Shown here: in pieces, positions 27,419 through 36,545 of the stretch
Layout of the letters: every line of letters starts with the position of its first letter
Numbering within the stretch: position 1 is the stretch's first letter
Assembly (NCBI RefSeq): GCF_001050475.1
Contig: NZ_CP012034.1
Coordinates: 2,170,001-2,234,000 of the forward strand
Source: Companilactobacillus ginsenosidimutans
GTDB taxonomy: Bacteria; Bacillota; Bacilli; Lactobacillales; Lactobacillaceae
Reading direction: 5' to 3'
Length of the DNA stretch: 64,000 nucleotides
Notes under the pieces: model-generated
Database searches by the model: none
Seen by the model: the letters and a program-made list of their open reading frames with translations, nothing else
Told to the model about the DNA's origin: nothing
Program-made: the position numbers and the translations under genes

Positions 27419-28619
27419 CAATATCTACTCCTCTATATTTAGCGATTGAAGCTACATCTTTATCACCACGACCTGAAAGGGTGCAGATGATGATTTGGTC
27501 TTTGTTCATTGTTGGAGCAATTTTTTCAACGTAGGCTACTGCGTGACAACTTTCAATAGCAGCAACGATACCTTCAGTTTTAGCAATATACTCAAATGCG
27601 TCAACGGCTTCATCGTCGGTGATACCAACATATTGGGCGCGTTTTAATTCAGCCAAGTGAGCGTGTTCTGGACCAACACCAGGATAATCTAGTCCAGCTG
27701 AGATTGAGTAAACTTTATCGATTTGTCCATCATTATTTTGGAGGAACATTGATTTCATACCGTGGAAAATGCCGACAGAACCGCGTTCGATAGTTGCGGC
27801 AGTTTGATCAGTGTCAACACCTTTACCAGCGGCTTCACAGCCAACTAATTGAACTCCATCGTCGTCGATATAGTTGGCGAAACTTCCAATGGCATTACTA
27901 CCACCACCAACACAGGCAACTACCATATCTGGTAATTTTCCTTCAGCTTCAAGAATTTGTTGTTTGGATTCTTTACTGATGACGCTTTGGAAATCGTGTA
28001 CCATTTCAGGAAATGGATAGGGACCAACGGCAGAACCCATTACATAGAAAGTGTCGTCGATTCGTGTAGTCCACTCTTGAAGAGTTGCATTAACAGCATC
28101 CTTTAGAACCATTGAACCGCTAGTAACTGGATGAACTTTAGCACCAAGTAATTCCATACGATAAACGTTCAATTTTTGACGCTCAGTATCTTCTTTACCC
28201 ATGAAGATTTCACAGTCCATATTGAATAAAGCAGCAATCGTGGCAGTGGCAACACCGTGTTGACCGGCGCCAGTTTCAGCAATTAAACGAGTTTTACCCA
28301 TTCGCTTAGCTAATAAAGCTTGTCCAATAACGTTGTTAATTTTGTGAGCACCAGTATGGTTTAGGTCTTCACGCTTGAGATAAATTTTTGCGCCGCCGAG
28401 GTCTTCGGTCATTTGCTTTGCGTAATATAGTAATGAAGGACGATTAGCATAGTTGTTAAGTAGATCATGTAATTCCTTCAAGAAGTCTGGGTCGTTTTTG
28501 TACTTGTCATATGCGGCAGCGACACGGTCAAGCTCTGCCATCAATGTTTCGGGGATGTATTGACCACCAAATTGACCATAGTGGCGTGTATCATTAGTTT
28601 CTTCTTGCATTTCTTTCAT
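27411..28619 (-). CDS. trpB: Tryptophan synthase beta chain
   Basis: PLP enzyme condensing indole and serine to tryptophan. 402 residues. PLP lysine is in [14 protein letters not shown] near residue 92, and the phosphate-binding glycine loop GGGSNAIG lies near residue 238. [13 protein letters not shown] marks the N-terminus (TrpB1 type). AGGAGG precedes the ATG. It overlaps trpA and follows trpF by 18 bp. Confidence 0.97.
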   Translation of the reverse strand: MKEMQEETNDTRHYGQFGGQYIPETLMAELDRVAAAYDKYKNDPDFLKELHDLLNNYANRPSLLYYAKQMTEDLGGAKIYLKREDLNHTGAHKINNVIGQALLAKRMGKTRLIAETGAGQHGVATATIAALFNMDCEIFMGKEDTERQKLNVYRMELLGAKVHPVTSGSMVLKDAVNATLQEWTTRIDDTFYVMGSAVGPYPFPEMVHDFQSVISKESKQQILEAEGKLPDMVVACVGGGSNAIGSFANYIDDDGVQLVGCEAAGKGVDTDQTAATIERGSVGIFHGMKSMFLQNNDGQIDKVYSISAGLDYPGVGPEHAHLAELKRAQYVGITDDEAVDAFEYIAKTEGIVAAIESCHAVAYVEKIAPTMNKDQIIICTLSGRGDKDVASIAKYRGVDIDD

Positions 28620-28637
28620 TAGTAGTTCCTCCTGAAT

Positions 28638-29219
28638 TTAAATACTGTGAACGAGTTTTACGATATCAATTATTTTTTGTGGATCTTTAATCCCTTCAGT
28701 TTCAACGCCACGAGAAAGATCTACTATAGTAGGTTTTGTCGTTTTGATAGCCTGTTTAATGTTGTTAATATCAAGTGCACCGGCGATGATTAAAGGTTTA
28801 TCGGTAGTAATTTGTAGTTTGGTCCAGTCGACTGGCTTTCCATTTCCAGTGCCACTGTCGAGCATGATGTAATCAGCTTTGGTATCGGGATTTAATTGAT
28901 TCGGTTTGAAAACGTTAATTATCGGGATATTGTTTTTTTGAAGTGTGGTAACTGTTCCCTCTTCTTCACTACCATGGAGTTGAATCATTGAAATTGCTCC
29001 ACTCCTATAGGTTTTCAACATTTCATTTATTGGTGCGTTGACGAAAACACCAACACTCGGAATTGCGGGGTCGAGTGCTTGTCTCATTTTCAACGCTTGA
29101 TCAAGTTCAAGATGATGTCTACCACCTGCAAAAATGAATCCGGCTAAATCTGGTTTTGCTGTATTGACGGCTCTAATGTCATCAAGTGTCATCAGTCCAC
29201 AAATTTTAATTTTTGTCAT
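28638..29219 (-). CDS. trpF: Phosphoribosylanthranilate isomerase
   Basis: Isomerises phosphoribosylanthranilate to CdRP. 193 residues, slightly short for the family. TIM-barrel markers are KICGLM (catalytic Cys near residue 7), GFIFAGGRHHL, IQLHGSE and DLSRGVETEGIKD near the C-terminus. The usual SSGVE phosphate-binding segment reads SRGVE here. It starts 3 bp after the trpC stop. Confidence 0.94.
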   Translation of the reverse strand: MTKIKICGLMTLDDIRAVNTAKPDLAGFIFAGGRHHLELDQALKMRQALDPAIPSVGVFVNAPINEMLKTYRSGAISMIQLHGSEEEGTVTTLQKNNIPIINVFKPNQLNPDTKADYIMLDSGTGNGKPVDWTKLQITTDKPLIIAGALDINNIKQAIKTTKPTIVDLSRGVETEGIKDPQKIIDIVKLVHSI

Positions 29220-29222
29220 AGT

Positions 29223-30002
29223 TTATACACTTTTGAATTCGTTAATTATTTTTTCTTTGTTGTCTGCTCTCATAAAAGTTTCACCAATCAGAACGCCATT
29301 GACGCGGGCGTCCTTTAAACGTTTGATATCTGCGGTTGTTTTGATACCACTTTCTGTGATGAAGGGGATACCTTCAGGAACTAGTGGTCGAAGGTTAATG
29401 CTGTTATTTAAGTCGACTGTAAAGTCTTTCAAGTTACGATTATTGACACCAATGATTTTGGCGTTAGCTTTTAAAGCACGATTCAATTCATCTTCATTGT
29501 GAACTTCTACTAAAGCTGCCAACCCCAACTCATCAGCAAGTTTGAGATAGTCATTTAGTTGTTCATCGGTGAGAATTGCTACTATTAAAAGAACTAAACT
29601 GGCCCCGTTAATTTTTGCTTGATAGAGCATGTAAGGATCAATTGTAAAATCCTTTCTCAATAGTGGAGTTTGAACAGTGTTTGAAATTTCGTTTAGATAC
29701 TGCAAATTTCCGTGGAAGTAGTCGGGCTCAGTTAAAACTGAAATTGCATCGATTTTCGCATCCTGATAATCCTTAGCTATTTGTAAGTAAGGAAAGTCGG
29801 TGACGATTGTCCCTTTGGAAGGGGATGAACGCTTAATTTCTGCAATGAAGTGTAGCCCTGGTTGTAAAAATTTATCAACAATTTCTTGCGGGTTTTTGTT
29901 GGGTAATTTATCAGCTTGAGCTTGTAATTGAACTAGTGGTGTTTCAGCTTTTTCAGCGTTAATACGTTTAGTTGTGGCAGCAACTAAATCATCTAAAATC
30001 AA
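29223..30002 (-). CDS. trpC: Indole-3-glycerol phosphate synthase
   Basis: Ring-closing decarboxylase of the pathway; 259 residues. Motifs: FIAEIKRSSPSKG (catalytic Lys), VLTEPDYFHG, LLRKDFTID and GVNNRNLKDF. Translation starts at TTG 30002, overlapping the trpD TGA (TTGA), with GAAGGAG 7 nt upstream, so coupling to trpD is likely. Confidence 0.95.
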   Translation of the reverse strand: MILDDLVAATTKRINAEKAETPLVQLQAQADKLPNKNPQEIVDKFLQPGLHFIAEIKRSSPSKGTIVTDFPYLQIAKDYQDAKIDAISVLTEPDYFHGNLQYLNEISNTVQTPLLRKDFTIDPYMLYQAKINGASLVLLIVAILTDEQLNDYLKLADELGLAALVEVHNEDELNRALKANAKIIGVNNRNLKDFTVDLNNSINLRPLVPEGIPFITESGIKTTADIKRLKDARVNGVLIGETFMRADNKEKIINEFKSV

Positions 30003-31018
30003 GCCGCAACTCCTTCTTCAGTCAATCTTACGAAGTCGTTTAATTCTTTGATTGCTGTGCCATCGTCAATTACTTTAGCTGCCAACTTGATTGCATCGTC
30101 TAAACTGATTTCAGGTTTAGCTGTGTGAATTGCAAGTGCGGAATTCAATAGGATGACATTACGTCTAGCATCTTTTTTACCGTTCAAAACATCTAATGTG
30201 ATTTGGGCATTTTCATCAGGAGTTCCACCAATGATGTCAGCTTTGTTAGCACGTTCAAAACCAAATTGTTCAGGAGTGATTTCATATTTAGTAAATTCAC
30301 CATTGTGAACTTCCATAACGGTTGTTGGTGCTGAGATAGAAGCCTCGTCAAATCCATCTTGTCCATGAATTACCATGGCGTTCTTAATCCCCAATTGGTC
30401 CAAAACTTTTGCCATTGGTTCAACTAAACTTTCATCATAAACACCTAAGACTTGGCTAGAAGCATGAGCTGGATTAGCAAGAGGCCCGAGCACATTGAAC
30501 AAAGTTCTGATACCAAGTTCTTTTCTTACTGGAGCAACGTATTTCATTGCCTTGTGATATTCCTGCGCGAATAAGAAACAAATTCCGATTTCGTTAAGGA
30601 TTTCTTCACTACGTTTAGGATCCAAGTTAATTTGAACACCTAATGATTCAAGAACATCAGCGGCACCACTCTTTGATGAGGCTGCGCGATTGCCGTGCTT
30701 TGCGACCGGAATTCCAGTTGCTGCAACTACTAAAGCAGATGTCGTTGAAATGTTGAATGAGTTTGAGTGATCACCACCAGTACCGACAATTTCAAGAACT
30801 GGTTCGTCAGGATGAAATTCCAAAGCGTGAGCTCTCATGGCGTCAGCTGCTCCGGCAATCTCTTCAACAGTTTCTTTCTTTACACTCAAGGCTGTTAGGA
30901 AACTTGAAATTTGAATTGGTGTTGTGTTTCCTGTCATTATTTCGTCGATTACTTCGTTTGTTTCGTCAAATGTTAAATCTGAACCTTCTGTTAATTTCTT
31001 AATTGCATTTTCAATCAT
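29999..31018 (-). CDS. trpD: Anthranilate phosphoribosyltransferase
   Basis: Transfers phosphoribose from PRPP to anthranilate; 339 residues from ATG 31018 behind TTGGAGGA. Key motifs: VGTGGDHSNSFNIST (PRPP loop), KHGNRAASSKSGAADVLE and GIRTLFNVLGPLANPA. It is first in the second transcription unit, directly after the second T-box and its leader ORF, and is coupled to trpC. Confidence 0.96.
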   Translation of the reverse strand: MIENAIKKLTEGSDLTFDETNEVIDEIMTGNTTPIQISSFLTALSVKKETVEEIAGAADAMRAHALEFHPDEPVLEIVGTGGDHSNSFNISTTSALVVAATGIPVAKHGNRAASSKSGAADVLESLGVQINLDPKRSEEILNEIGICFLFAQEYHKAMKYVAPVRKELGIRTLFNVLGPLANPAHASSQVLGVYDESLVEPMAKVLDQLGIKNAMVIHGQDGFDEASISAPTTVMEVHNGEFTKYEITPEQFGFERANKADIIGGTPDENAQITLDVLNGKKDARRNVILLNSALAIHTAKPEISLDDAIKLAAKVIDDGTAIKELNDFVRLTEEGVAA

Positions 31019-31056
31019 AATTGAATCCTCCAAATTAATTTTGTTGTTGTTTTAAA

Positions 31057-31092
31057 TTAATTGAAGAACTGCCATCGTGTATTTACTGTCAT
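31057..31092 (-). CDS. 11-codon leader ORF after the second trp T-box
   Basis: Encodes MTVNTRWQFFN. A full AGGAGG (31102-31107) lies 9 nt upstream of the ATG, and the stop lies 38 nt before trpD. The same position after the first T-box holds a similar ORF (33583-33615), and both contain Arg-Trp-Gln, then a Phe. That makes translation and selection likely. The role is unknown; it might sense Trp supply or prime translation of trpD. Confidence 0.6.
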   Translation of the reverse strand: MTVNTRWQFFN

Positions 31093-31113
31093 ATTAGTGA
31101 TCCTCCTGAGTAT

Positions 31114-31452
31114 AAAAAAAATCCGTCCATAAACGCATTGCGTTTAAGGACGGATAATATACCGCGGTGCCACCTTATTTTAACGGATAGATTAATAGAG
31201 TTAGAGTATTACAAAAAATACAATAACCAAATATCAATCGTTCCATTACTCTTAGCGAAGGACAAACATCCTCCCGACAACTTACGTATGCCTAACGTTC
31301 TCCCGTACTCAATCATTTTCGGAGAGACCCTCGATGGTCCATTTAATTATCTGCGTTCGATTGCCATTCTCAGCACCGGCAACTCTCTGGGCGTGCACAA
31401 TAATCTTGACTTCCATCTCATTGGTTTATGGACGAATTTATTTGTTGTTAAG
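31114..31452 (-). promoter_or_regulatory. Trp T-box riboswitch upstream of trpDCFBA
   Basis: On the minus strand the T-box sequence AAGGTGGCACCGCGGTA (plus coordinates 31160-31176) precedes a terminator stem (31121-31154) with a T-run. Stem I at the 5' end carries ATGGACC, giving a UGG (Trp) specifier. Uncharged tRNA-Trp should stabilise the antiterminator. Gene order and specifier agree. Confidence 0.93.
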
Positions 31453-31481
31453 AGATTAAGTCTAAAATGGTTTTTTGTCAA
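31453..31481 (-). promoter_or_regulatory. Internal promoter before the second trp T-box
   Basis: A perfect TTGACA (plus 31476-31481) on the minus strand, 17 nt before TAATCT, a weak -10. It lies between the trpG stop and the T-box. Confidence 0.5.
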
Positions 31482-31510
31482 CAAAGATATTAAATAAAAT
31501 TCTAATTTAA

Positions 31511-32089
31511 TTAAATTATTGCCAAAAAGTTTTTGACAATTTGCTTGCCAACACTGGTGTCAGTCATGATTGACTCAGGATGAAATTGAACACCATAAAT
31601 TTTATTTTTATCATCCGATAGCGCCATTATTTCACCGTCGGCTGTCTTTGCTGTGACAGCCAAATTATCAGGAACTGTCTCTGGATCGACAATAAGTGAA
31701 TGATATCTGGCAGCCTCAAAATTATCAGGACAGTTGTTAAACAGTTGAGTTGGCGCGGATACTGTGACTTCTGAAGGACGTCCGTGCATTAATACTGGAG
31801 CATGAACAACTTTTGCGCCGTACAGTTCACCAATTGCTTGATGACCTAGACAAACACCCAATATTGGAACTTTGCCGGCAAAATAAGTTAACAATTCCAT
31901 CATATTTCCAGCATCTTCAGGACGACCAGGTCCAGGAGAAAAGACTAGTCCACTTGGTTTGAGTGCTTCTAATTCTTCAACAGAGATTTGATCGTTTTTG
32001 ACGACTGTAATTGGCTCATCACTTAAAGTACCAATCAATTGATATAAGTTATAAGTGAAACTGTCATAATTATCGATTAAATAAATCAT
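31511..32089 (-). CDS. trpG: Anthranilate synthase component II (glutamine amidotransferase)
   Basis: Supplies ammonia from glutamine to TrpE. 192 residues, class I amidotransferase: nucleophile Cys in ILGVCLGHQAIGE near residue 79, His and Glu in GVQFHPES near residue 168. It overlaps trpE by 4 nt (ATGA). Such subunits may also serve aminodeoxychorismate synthase; the operon favours Trp. An independent promoter and T-box follow. Confidence 0.95.
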   Translation of the reverse strand: MIYLIDNYDSFTYNLYQLIGTLSDEPITVVKNDQISVEELEALKPSGLVFSPGPGRPEDAGNMMELLTYFAGKVPILGVCLGHQAIGELYGAKVVHAPVLMHGRPSEVTVSAPTQLFNNCPDNFEAARYHSLIVDPETVPDNLAVTAKTADGEIMALSDDKNKIYGVQFHPESIMTDTSVGKQIVKNFLAII

Positions 32090-33549
32090 GATAAAACCTC
32101 CGTTTGATTTGTTTTATTCAACGCGTCAACCACGTTACGTGCTTTATTATTGAATTCTTGATATTCATTTTTAGCAATACTATCGGCAACAATTCCCGCT
32201 CCAGAGTGGACAACTAAGTTGTCATTTTGACGATAAGCAAGACGAATGCCGATACAAAAGTCCAGGTCACCAGAAAAGTCAAAGTATCCAAGGCATCCAC
32301 CATAAATACCACGTTTCTGGCCTTCAAGTTCAGAAATAATCTTCATAGCACTAATTTTGGGTGCTCCAGATAAAGTTCCCGCAGGCATAAGCGATTCAAC
32401 AATATCAACACTAGATTTGTCTGGGTCAGCAAGACTTTCGACGGTTGAACCCATGTGCATGACATTGCTGAAGTAAAGCAACTTGCGAGTACGTGTAACT
32501 TTTACTGATCCAAATTGGCTAACCCGACCAAGATCATTACGCCCCAAATCAATCAGCATATTGTGCTCTGAAAGTTCCTTGGTGCTGTGAGTCAATTCAT
32601 AGGCCAACTTTTCATCTTCTTCAGCAGTTTTGCCACGACGACGAGTACCAGCAAGAGGATAAGTGAATAACCTGTCATCATGTTTGGAAATTAGCGTTTC
32701 AGGGGATGAGCCAACAGTTTCAAAGTCACCATGTTTGTAGAAAAATTGATATGGAGCAGGACTGTCATGGAAGAGGGTCTTTGTAACTGAGAATAAACTT
32801 CCAGACATTTTCGCATTCTGTGGATTGGATAAGATCAATTGGAAAATATCACCGTCAACGATATGCCGTTTTGTCTGATCAACTTTTTCAGCAAATTCAT
32901 CACGGTTAAAATGTAATTGCAATTTCGAAAGCATTTTGAATTTAGGAAGTTCTGCAGGATGGTTCTCAGACAGAATCAAGTCTTGTAATTCTTCCAGTTC
33001 GACAATTGTGTTTTCATAATGTTCAGTGAGTTTATCCGAAGAAACAATTTTTGATAGTGTGACTATGTGTGTTTTGTGGTTATAGGCAATCACTTTTTTG
33101 ATGAGCAGAAAATCTGCATCATTCAAATTGTGTGGGTTATTCAAATGTTGGGGAAGAGTTGGATTTGCAAAACGAGCATAGTCATAACTCAAATATCCAG
33201 CCAATCCCCCCATGAATGGAGGCAGACTATCGATTTTGGGAATGCGGTATTGAGTCAAAATCTTTTCAAGATAAGGCTTCAACGCAGTTTCAGATTCATT
33301 AACAAGACCATTTTTTTCAACAGCAAGGATGCCATCTTTATAAGTTATCGTCTCTTCAGGATTGATGCCGATAAAACTGAATCCATCTTCATCTGGTTTG
33401 GGCTTTCCAGTGAATAAGAAACAAGGTCCAACTGCGTCGTTCAAATTTTTCGTCAGATCAATTGGGTCAAAATCATCCAGTTTAAAGTTGATCGTAACCG
33501 GTACAGCAGGGTAGTTCACACTAATTTTTTTAAGTTCATTCAAGTTCAT
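32086..33549 (-). CDS. trpE: Anthranilate synthase component I
   Basis: Converts chorismate to anthranilate. 487 residues. Chorismate-binding core motifs: SSPETLISKHDDRLFTYPLA, AGTRRRGKT, LIDLGRNDLGRVS and MPAGTLSGAPKISAM. The N-terminal feedback-inhibition domain lacks a clear LLES-type motif by eye, so Trp sensitivity cannot be judged. Start ATG 33549, behind GGATGG. First gene of the trp region. Confidence 0.96.
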   Translation of the reverse strand: MNLNELKKISVNYPAVPVTINFKLDDFDPIDLTKNLNDAVGPCFLFTGKPKPDEDGFSFIGINPEETITYKDGILAVEKNGLVNESETALKPYLEKILTQYRIPKIDSLPPFMGGLAGYLSYDYARFANPTLPQHLNNPHNLNDADFLLIKKVIAYNHKTHIVTLSKIVSSDKLTEHYENTIVELEELQDLILSENHPAELPKFKMLSKLQLHFNRDEFAEKVDQTKRHIVDGDIFQLILSNPQNAKMSGSLFSVTKTLFHDSPAPYQFFYKHGDFETVGSSPETLISKHDDRLFTYPLAGTRRRGKTAEEDEKLAYELTHSTKELSEHNMLIDLGRNDLGRVSQFGSVKVTRTRKLLYFSNVMHMGSTVESLADPDKSSVDIVESLMPAGTLSGAPKISAMKIISELEGQKRGIYGGCLGYFDFSGDLDFCIGIRLAYRQNDNLVVHSGAGIVADSIAKNEYQEFNNKARNVVDALNKTNQTEVLS

Positions 33550-33582
33550 AATTTTTCACCATCCAAATTTTTAATTTATAAA

Positions 33583-33615
33583 TTAAATCTGGAAAGATTG
33601 CCATCGTTGTTCCAT
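33583..33615 (-). CDS. 10-codon leader ORF after the first trp T-box
   Basis: Encodes MEQRWQSFQI with GGAGG (33623-33627) 7 nt upstream of the ATG; it ends 33 nt before trpE. It shares Arg-Trp-Gln-x-Phe with the leader at 31057-31092, with the Arg and Trp codons identical (CGA TGG). Confidence 0.6.
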   Translation of the reverse strand: MEQRWQSFQI

Positions 33616-33630
33616 ACTTTTTCCTCCAAC

Positions 33631-33925
33631 AAAAAAATCCGCCCAAAACTTCAAATGAAGTTAAGGACGGATTTACCGCGGTGCCACCTTAATTTGACGG
33701 AAGAGAGTCTGACAAATAGACATCTGAACCATCACTCTTAGCAAGGAGCTAACACTCCTCTGACAACTGACGTGTGTCTGCACGTTTCTCCGTACTAGAT
33801 TTCAGGAGAACCCTCGGTGGTCCATTTAACTGCTTGCGTTCGGTTGTATTCTCAGCAATAACAACTCTCTTTGCGTGCACGACAGTTTTGATCTCCACCT
33901 CATTGGTTTTGGGCGATTAGTTTAA
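33631..33925 (-). promoter_or_regulatory. Trp T-box riboswitch upstream of trpEG
   Basis: The T-box sequence AAGGTGGCACCGCGGTA (plus 33674-33690) lies just before a terminator stem and T7 tract (33631-33672). Stem I carries ATGGACC with a UGG specifier. It is a close relative of the second T-box, including GTGCACGC and AGAGAGTTG segments. Confidence 0.93.
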
Positions 33926-33934
33926 TTGAGATTT

Positions 33935-33963
33935 AGGATAGGCTGTTGAGAAGATTTTGTCAA
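33935..33963 (-). promoter_or_regulatory. Main trp promoter
   Basis: On the minus strand TTGACA (plus 33958-33963), a 17-nt spacer and TATCCT (33935-33940), just upstream of the first T-box. Confidence 0.75.
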
Positions 33964-33989
33964 CAGCATTTTAGTTTTGTTGCTGGAAG

Positions 33990-34158
33990 ACTGCCGCCCT
34001 CCGGTAAGTTTCGCAGGGGGCTGGAACGCTGTGATGCGATTTTGAGCTTTTGCAAGTTCGGCAAAATCTCAAAACTCGCATTTTTTGTAAGTGAGCCCTG
34101 TGGCTCACAAACAAAAACTCCACGGCTGAGCCCCCTGCAAAACTTACCTGCGGGCTCG
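33990..34158 (+). repeat. Three-way-junction element, copy B
   Basis: P1 pairs GGTAAGTTTCGCAGGGGGCT with a near-perfect complement at 34134-34148. P2 is GCGATTTTGAG...CTCAAAACTCGC, and P3 is TTTTTGT-aa-GTGAGCC/GGCTCAC-aa-ACAAAAA. It lies 27 bp behind the trp promoter and points away from it. This copy is not directly after a co-oriented gene. Confidence 0.82.
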
Positions 34159-34225
34159 GGTAGTAAACCAATCTCCCTTTTTTGTTTTTATTAGGTTCAC
34201 TGCAGTTTTGGTGTTATGTATCTTT

Positions 34226-34265
34226 ATTCAAAAACCCTTTGGCATTAGTTCGTATGTCAAAGGGT
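34226..34265 (-). terminator. Hairpin with minus-strand T-run
   Basis: AACCCTTTG-GCAT pairs with ATG-CAAAGGGTT; T5 follows on the minus strand. It may be a secondary terminator for the yugP-like gene. Confidence 0.5.
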
Positions 34266-34323
34266 TAAAATCAAAACCCAGTTAATTGCGAATAGGATAT
34301 GAAAATGATAGGTGTTTATCGCA

Positions 34324-34361
34324 AAAGAAAAGAGAAAACCTTAAAACAGATTTTCTCTTTT
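34324..34361. terminator. Terminator downstream of the yugP-like gene
   Basis: An AAAAGAGAAAA/TTTTCTCTTTT stem with T-tract on either strand. Confidence 0.6.
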
Positions 34362-34442
34362 AAATTTATTATTTGTATTTTAGATGTTTAAAACTGTGTG
34401 TACACGAGGCTATTGATAGTAAAGGCCAAAATTCAAACCCTC

Positions 34443-35141
34443 TTAATCACGATTGTTGCCAAAAATCAGAATCAATCTTAGTAGTTGTAACGCCGATGTA
34501 AGTGCTGCTGCAACATATGTTAAAGCGGCTGCAGTTAGAACATGCTTAACCATCGGAACTTCGTCATTATCAAGCAAATCACCGGAAGCTAGGATGCTAA
34601 CAGCTCTGCTTGAGGCATTAAACTCAACTGGCAATGTGACTACTTGGAACAACACTACTAGAGCAAAAAGCCAAATACCAATCATGATTAGTGTGTGGCT
34701 CATTCCAAAGATTACACCAGCAATGATTACTGGAAATGATAGGTTTGATCCTAAGTTTACTGCGGGTACGATTGCTGATCTTACTCTCATTGGCATGTAG
34801 TTCTTTTTATCTTGAATGGCATGTCCACATTCATGGGCCGCAACACCAATGGCTGCAACTGATGTTGAGCCAAAGGTTGATTCTGATAGGTTTAATGTTT
34901 TATCACCAGGATTATAATTGTCGGTTAATTTACCGGCAATTTGTTTAATCTCAACATTCTGAAGTCCTGCTGTGTCGAGAATGAAACGAGCAGCTTTTGC
35001 ACCACTAATCCCTCTGCGGCTTGCGAATTGGTCGTATTTTTTAAAACTGTGATTAACGTACCAAGATGCCCACATACTGATGGCTAAACCGATGAAAATC
35101 AGTATGATTGTGGGATCCCAATAAAGTCCGTATCCGGTCAT
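34443..35141 (-). CDS. YugP-type membrane zinc metallopeptidase (Zn_peptidase_2)
   Basis: 232 residues. One N-terminal helix (about residues 9-28), then the zinc motif HECGH in GVAAHECGHAIQDKKN near residue 107. Two central hydrophobic segments and a C-terminal one follow. This domain order matches B. subtilis YugP, a membrane peptidase of unknown substrate. It starts 3 bp after the GNAT-like gene and is likely its operon partner. Confidence 0.87.
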   Translation of the reverse strand: MTGYGLYWDPTIILIFIGLAISMWASWYVNHSFKKYDQFASRRGISGAKAARFILDTAGLQNVEIKQIAGKLTDNYNPGDKTLNLSESTFGSTSVAAIGVAAHECGHAIQDKKNYMPMRVRSAIVPAVNLGSNLSFPVIIAGVIFGMSHTLIMIGIWLFALVVLFQVVTLPVEFNASSRAVSILASGDLLDNDEVPMVKHVLTAAALTYVAAALTSALQLLRLILIFGNNRD

Positions 35142-35144
35142 TTT

Positions 35145-35588
35145 CTACTTCCTCTTCAATTTAATATTTGCTAAATTATACCCGTTGGATGTGAAGAAAT
35201 TGGTAACTTTTGTCGGATTTTCTTCAATTTCTAGTTCACTTAAAGAAATTTGTTCATTTACAAACATGTATAATCTCTCAATGATTTCATGTTCAAATTC
35301 ATCAGAAATATCATCGTCAAATTTAGTGAAAAGTTTAGCTGAACTGTTATCAAAGTCAATAGATTTTATGGAAATCAATGCGTGAATCTTTTGTAACTTT
35401 TTGTCTTCAATAAACCAGTAGACACTTTGGTTTCTCATAGTTTCTTTAGCCGTTTCACTAATGAAGTCTGTGGTATGCGCGATATCTTCTTGCATGAATT
35501 CACTAACTTCTTTTAGTTTAAAATGGGATGGAAAATCCCAAATTAAATTTTCGGTAACCAATGGACGATAAGATTTCACTTTTATCAT
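35145..35588 (-). CDS. Putative GNAT-like acetyltransferase
   Basis: 147 residues, no clear catalytic motif. The arrangement of WFIEDKKLQKIHALISIKSI, an acidic middle and the end FFTSNGYNLANIKLKRK recalls GNAT domains such as RimJ/RimL, but the acetyl-CoA loop is not convincing. It is directly upstream of the YugP-type peptidase. Treat as hypothetical. Confidence 0.45.
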   Translation of the reverse strand: MIKVKSYRPLVTENLIWDFPSHFKLKEVSEFMQEDIAHTTDFISETAKETMRNQSVYWFIEDKKLQKIHALISIKSIDFDNSSAKLFTKFDDDISDEFEHEIIERLYMFVNEQISLSELEIEENPTKVTNFFTSNGYNLANIKLKRK

Positions 35589-35695
35589 AAAACGAATTCA
35601 CTTCTTATTTTTTATTTTTTCTTCACAATCCAAGTATAGAGAAGTTTAGGACAAAATGCTAAACAATGACAATTGATTAGCTTAAGACAAACAAA

Positions 35696-35721
35696 TCTGC
35701 ATATAAATAATTATGCAGAAT
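35696..35721 (-). terminator. Terminator overlapping the hydrolase stop
   Basis: TCTGCATA/TATGCAGA hairpin; the 5' arm overlaps the end of the gene at 35711 on the minus strand, with a T-rich tail. Confidence 0.5.
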
Positions 35722-36460
35722 GGGGTGCGTAAATAAACAAGTTAATTTTTTGCAATATATCTGAATCATCATGCATTAATGAGTGTTCAGCTTTGGAACC
35801 TGTAACAGGACAATCGATGTATTCTTTTACTCTTGGTTTTAAAATATATTCGATTGATTTAGCTGATGTGACCGATATATATTTATCGCTATTTGAATAG
35901 TCTTCAACATTTCCGTAAATATTTAATACTTTTAAATTTGTGGAAATGTTATTTCGATTTAGGTAGATTCTGAAGTAGGTGGGGCTCATGAATGCGGGTC
36001 TTCCAGTCTTATTAATGCGATTAATATTGGGAAGATCGCTCAAACCTAAAACCCCGTTGAATGGGGCAGCGATAGTTACTAAATGGTCCAGTTTTGGAAT
36101 GTATTGGTGACGTTTTTCGTAGAGGTTTGCTAGGACAAGAGAGACTGATGCTAGTGAATGTCCAACTGCGTCATAACGATTGAATTTATATTTTTTGCGC
36201 AAGTCAAATAAGAGCCGGGTTAACCGATACGCAATTTGATTCTCACTAATAATTTTATTTTTGAATACTACTTGAATGATTGGTTGTTCGTCGTCAGTCC
36301 ACGTTCCCTCGTATGAAATTCGTCCTCGCCAATCAATCAATGCTTTGAGAAAATCTTTTTTTCCAGTATACTTTAACCCTGATTCGACCATTTTCTTAGT
36401 TGTATAGTCACCACCACGAAATCCGTGGACGTACAATACAGGTCGCTGAATTTTTGTCAT
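35711..36460 (-). CDS. DUF915-type alpha/beta hydrolase
   Basis: 249 residues, no signal peptide. VLYVHGFRGGDYTTKKMV supplies the oxyanion-hole HGF motif, YDAVGHSLASVS contains the nucleophile Ser, and EHSLMHDD near residue 226 is a good candidate for the catalytic His. LAB DUF915 proteins are lipase/esterase-like and often secreted; this one appears cytoplasmic. Substrate unknown. Divergent from rnhA. Confidence 0.8.
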   Translation of the reverse strand: MTKIQRPVLYVHGFRGGDYTTKKMVESGLKYTGKKDFLKALIDWRGRISYEGTWTDDEQPIIQVVFKNKIISENQIAYRLTRLLFDLRKKYKFNRYDAVGHSLASVSLVLANLYEKRHQYIPKLDHLVTIAAPFNGVLGLSDLPNINRINKTGRPAFMSPTYFRIYLNRNNISTNLKVLNIYGNVEDYSNSDKYISVTSAKSIEYILKPRVKEYIDCPVTGSKAEHSLMHDDSDILQKINLFIYAPHSA

Positions 36461-36545
36461 AATTTTTTCACCCTATCAATATTCCATTATAATATAGATA
36501 ATCTAGATTACATAATCAAAAAAATATCGAAATGAGGTATTTCAT

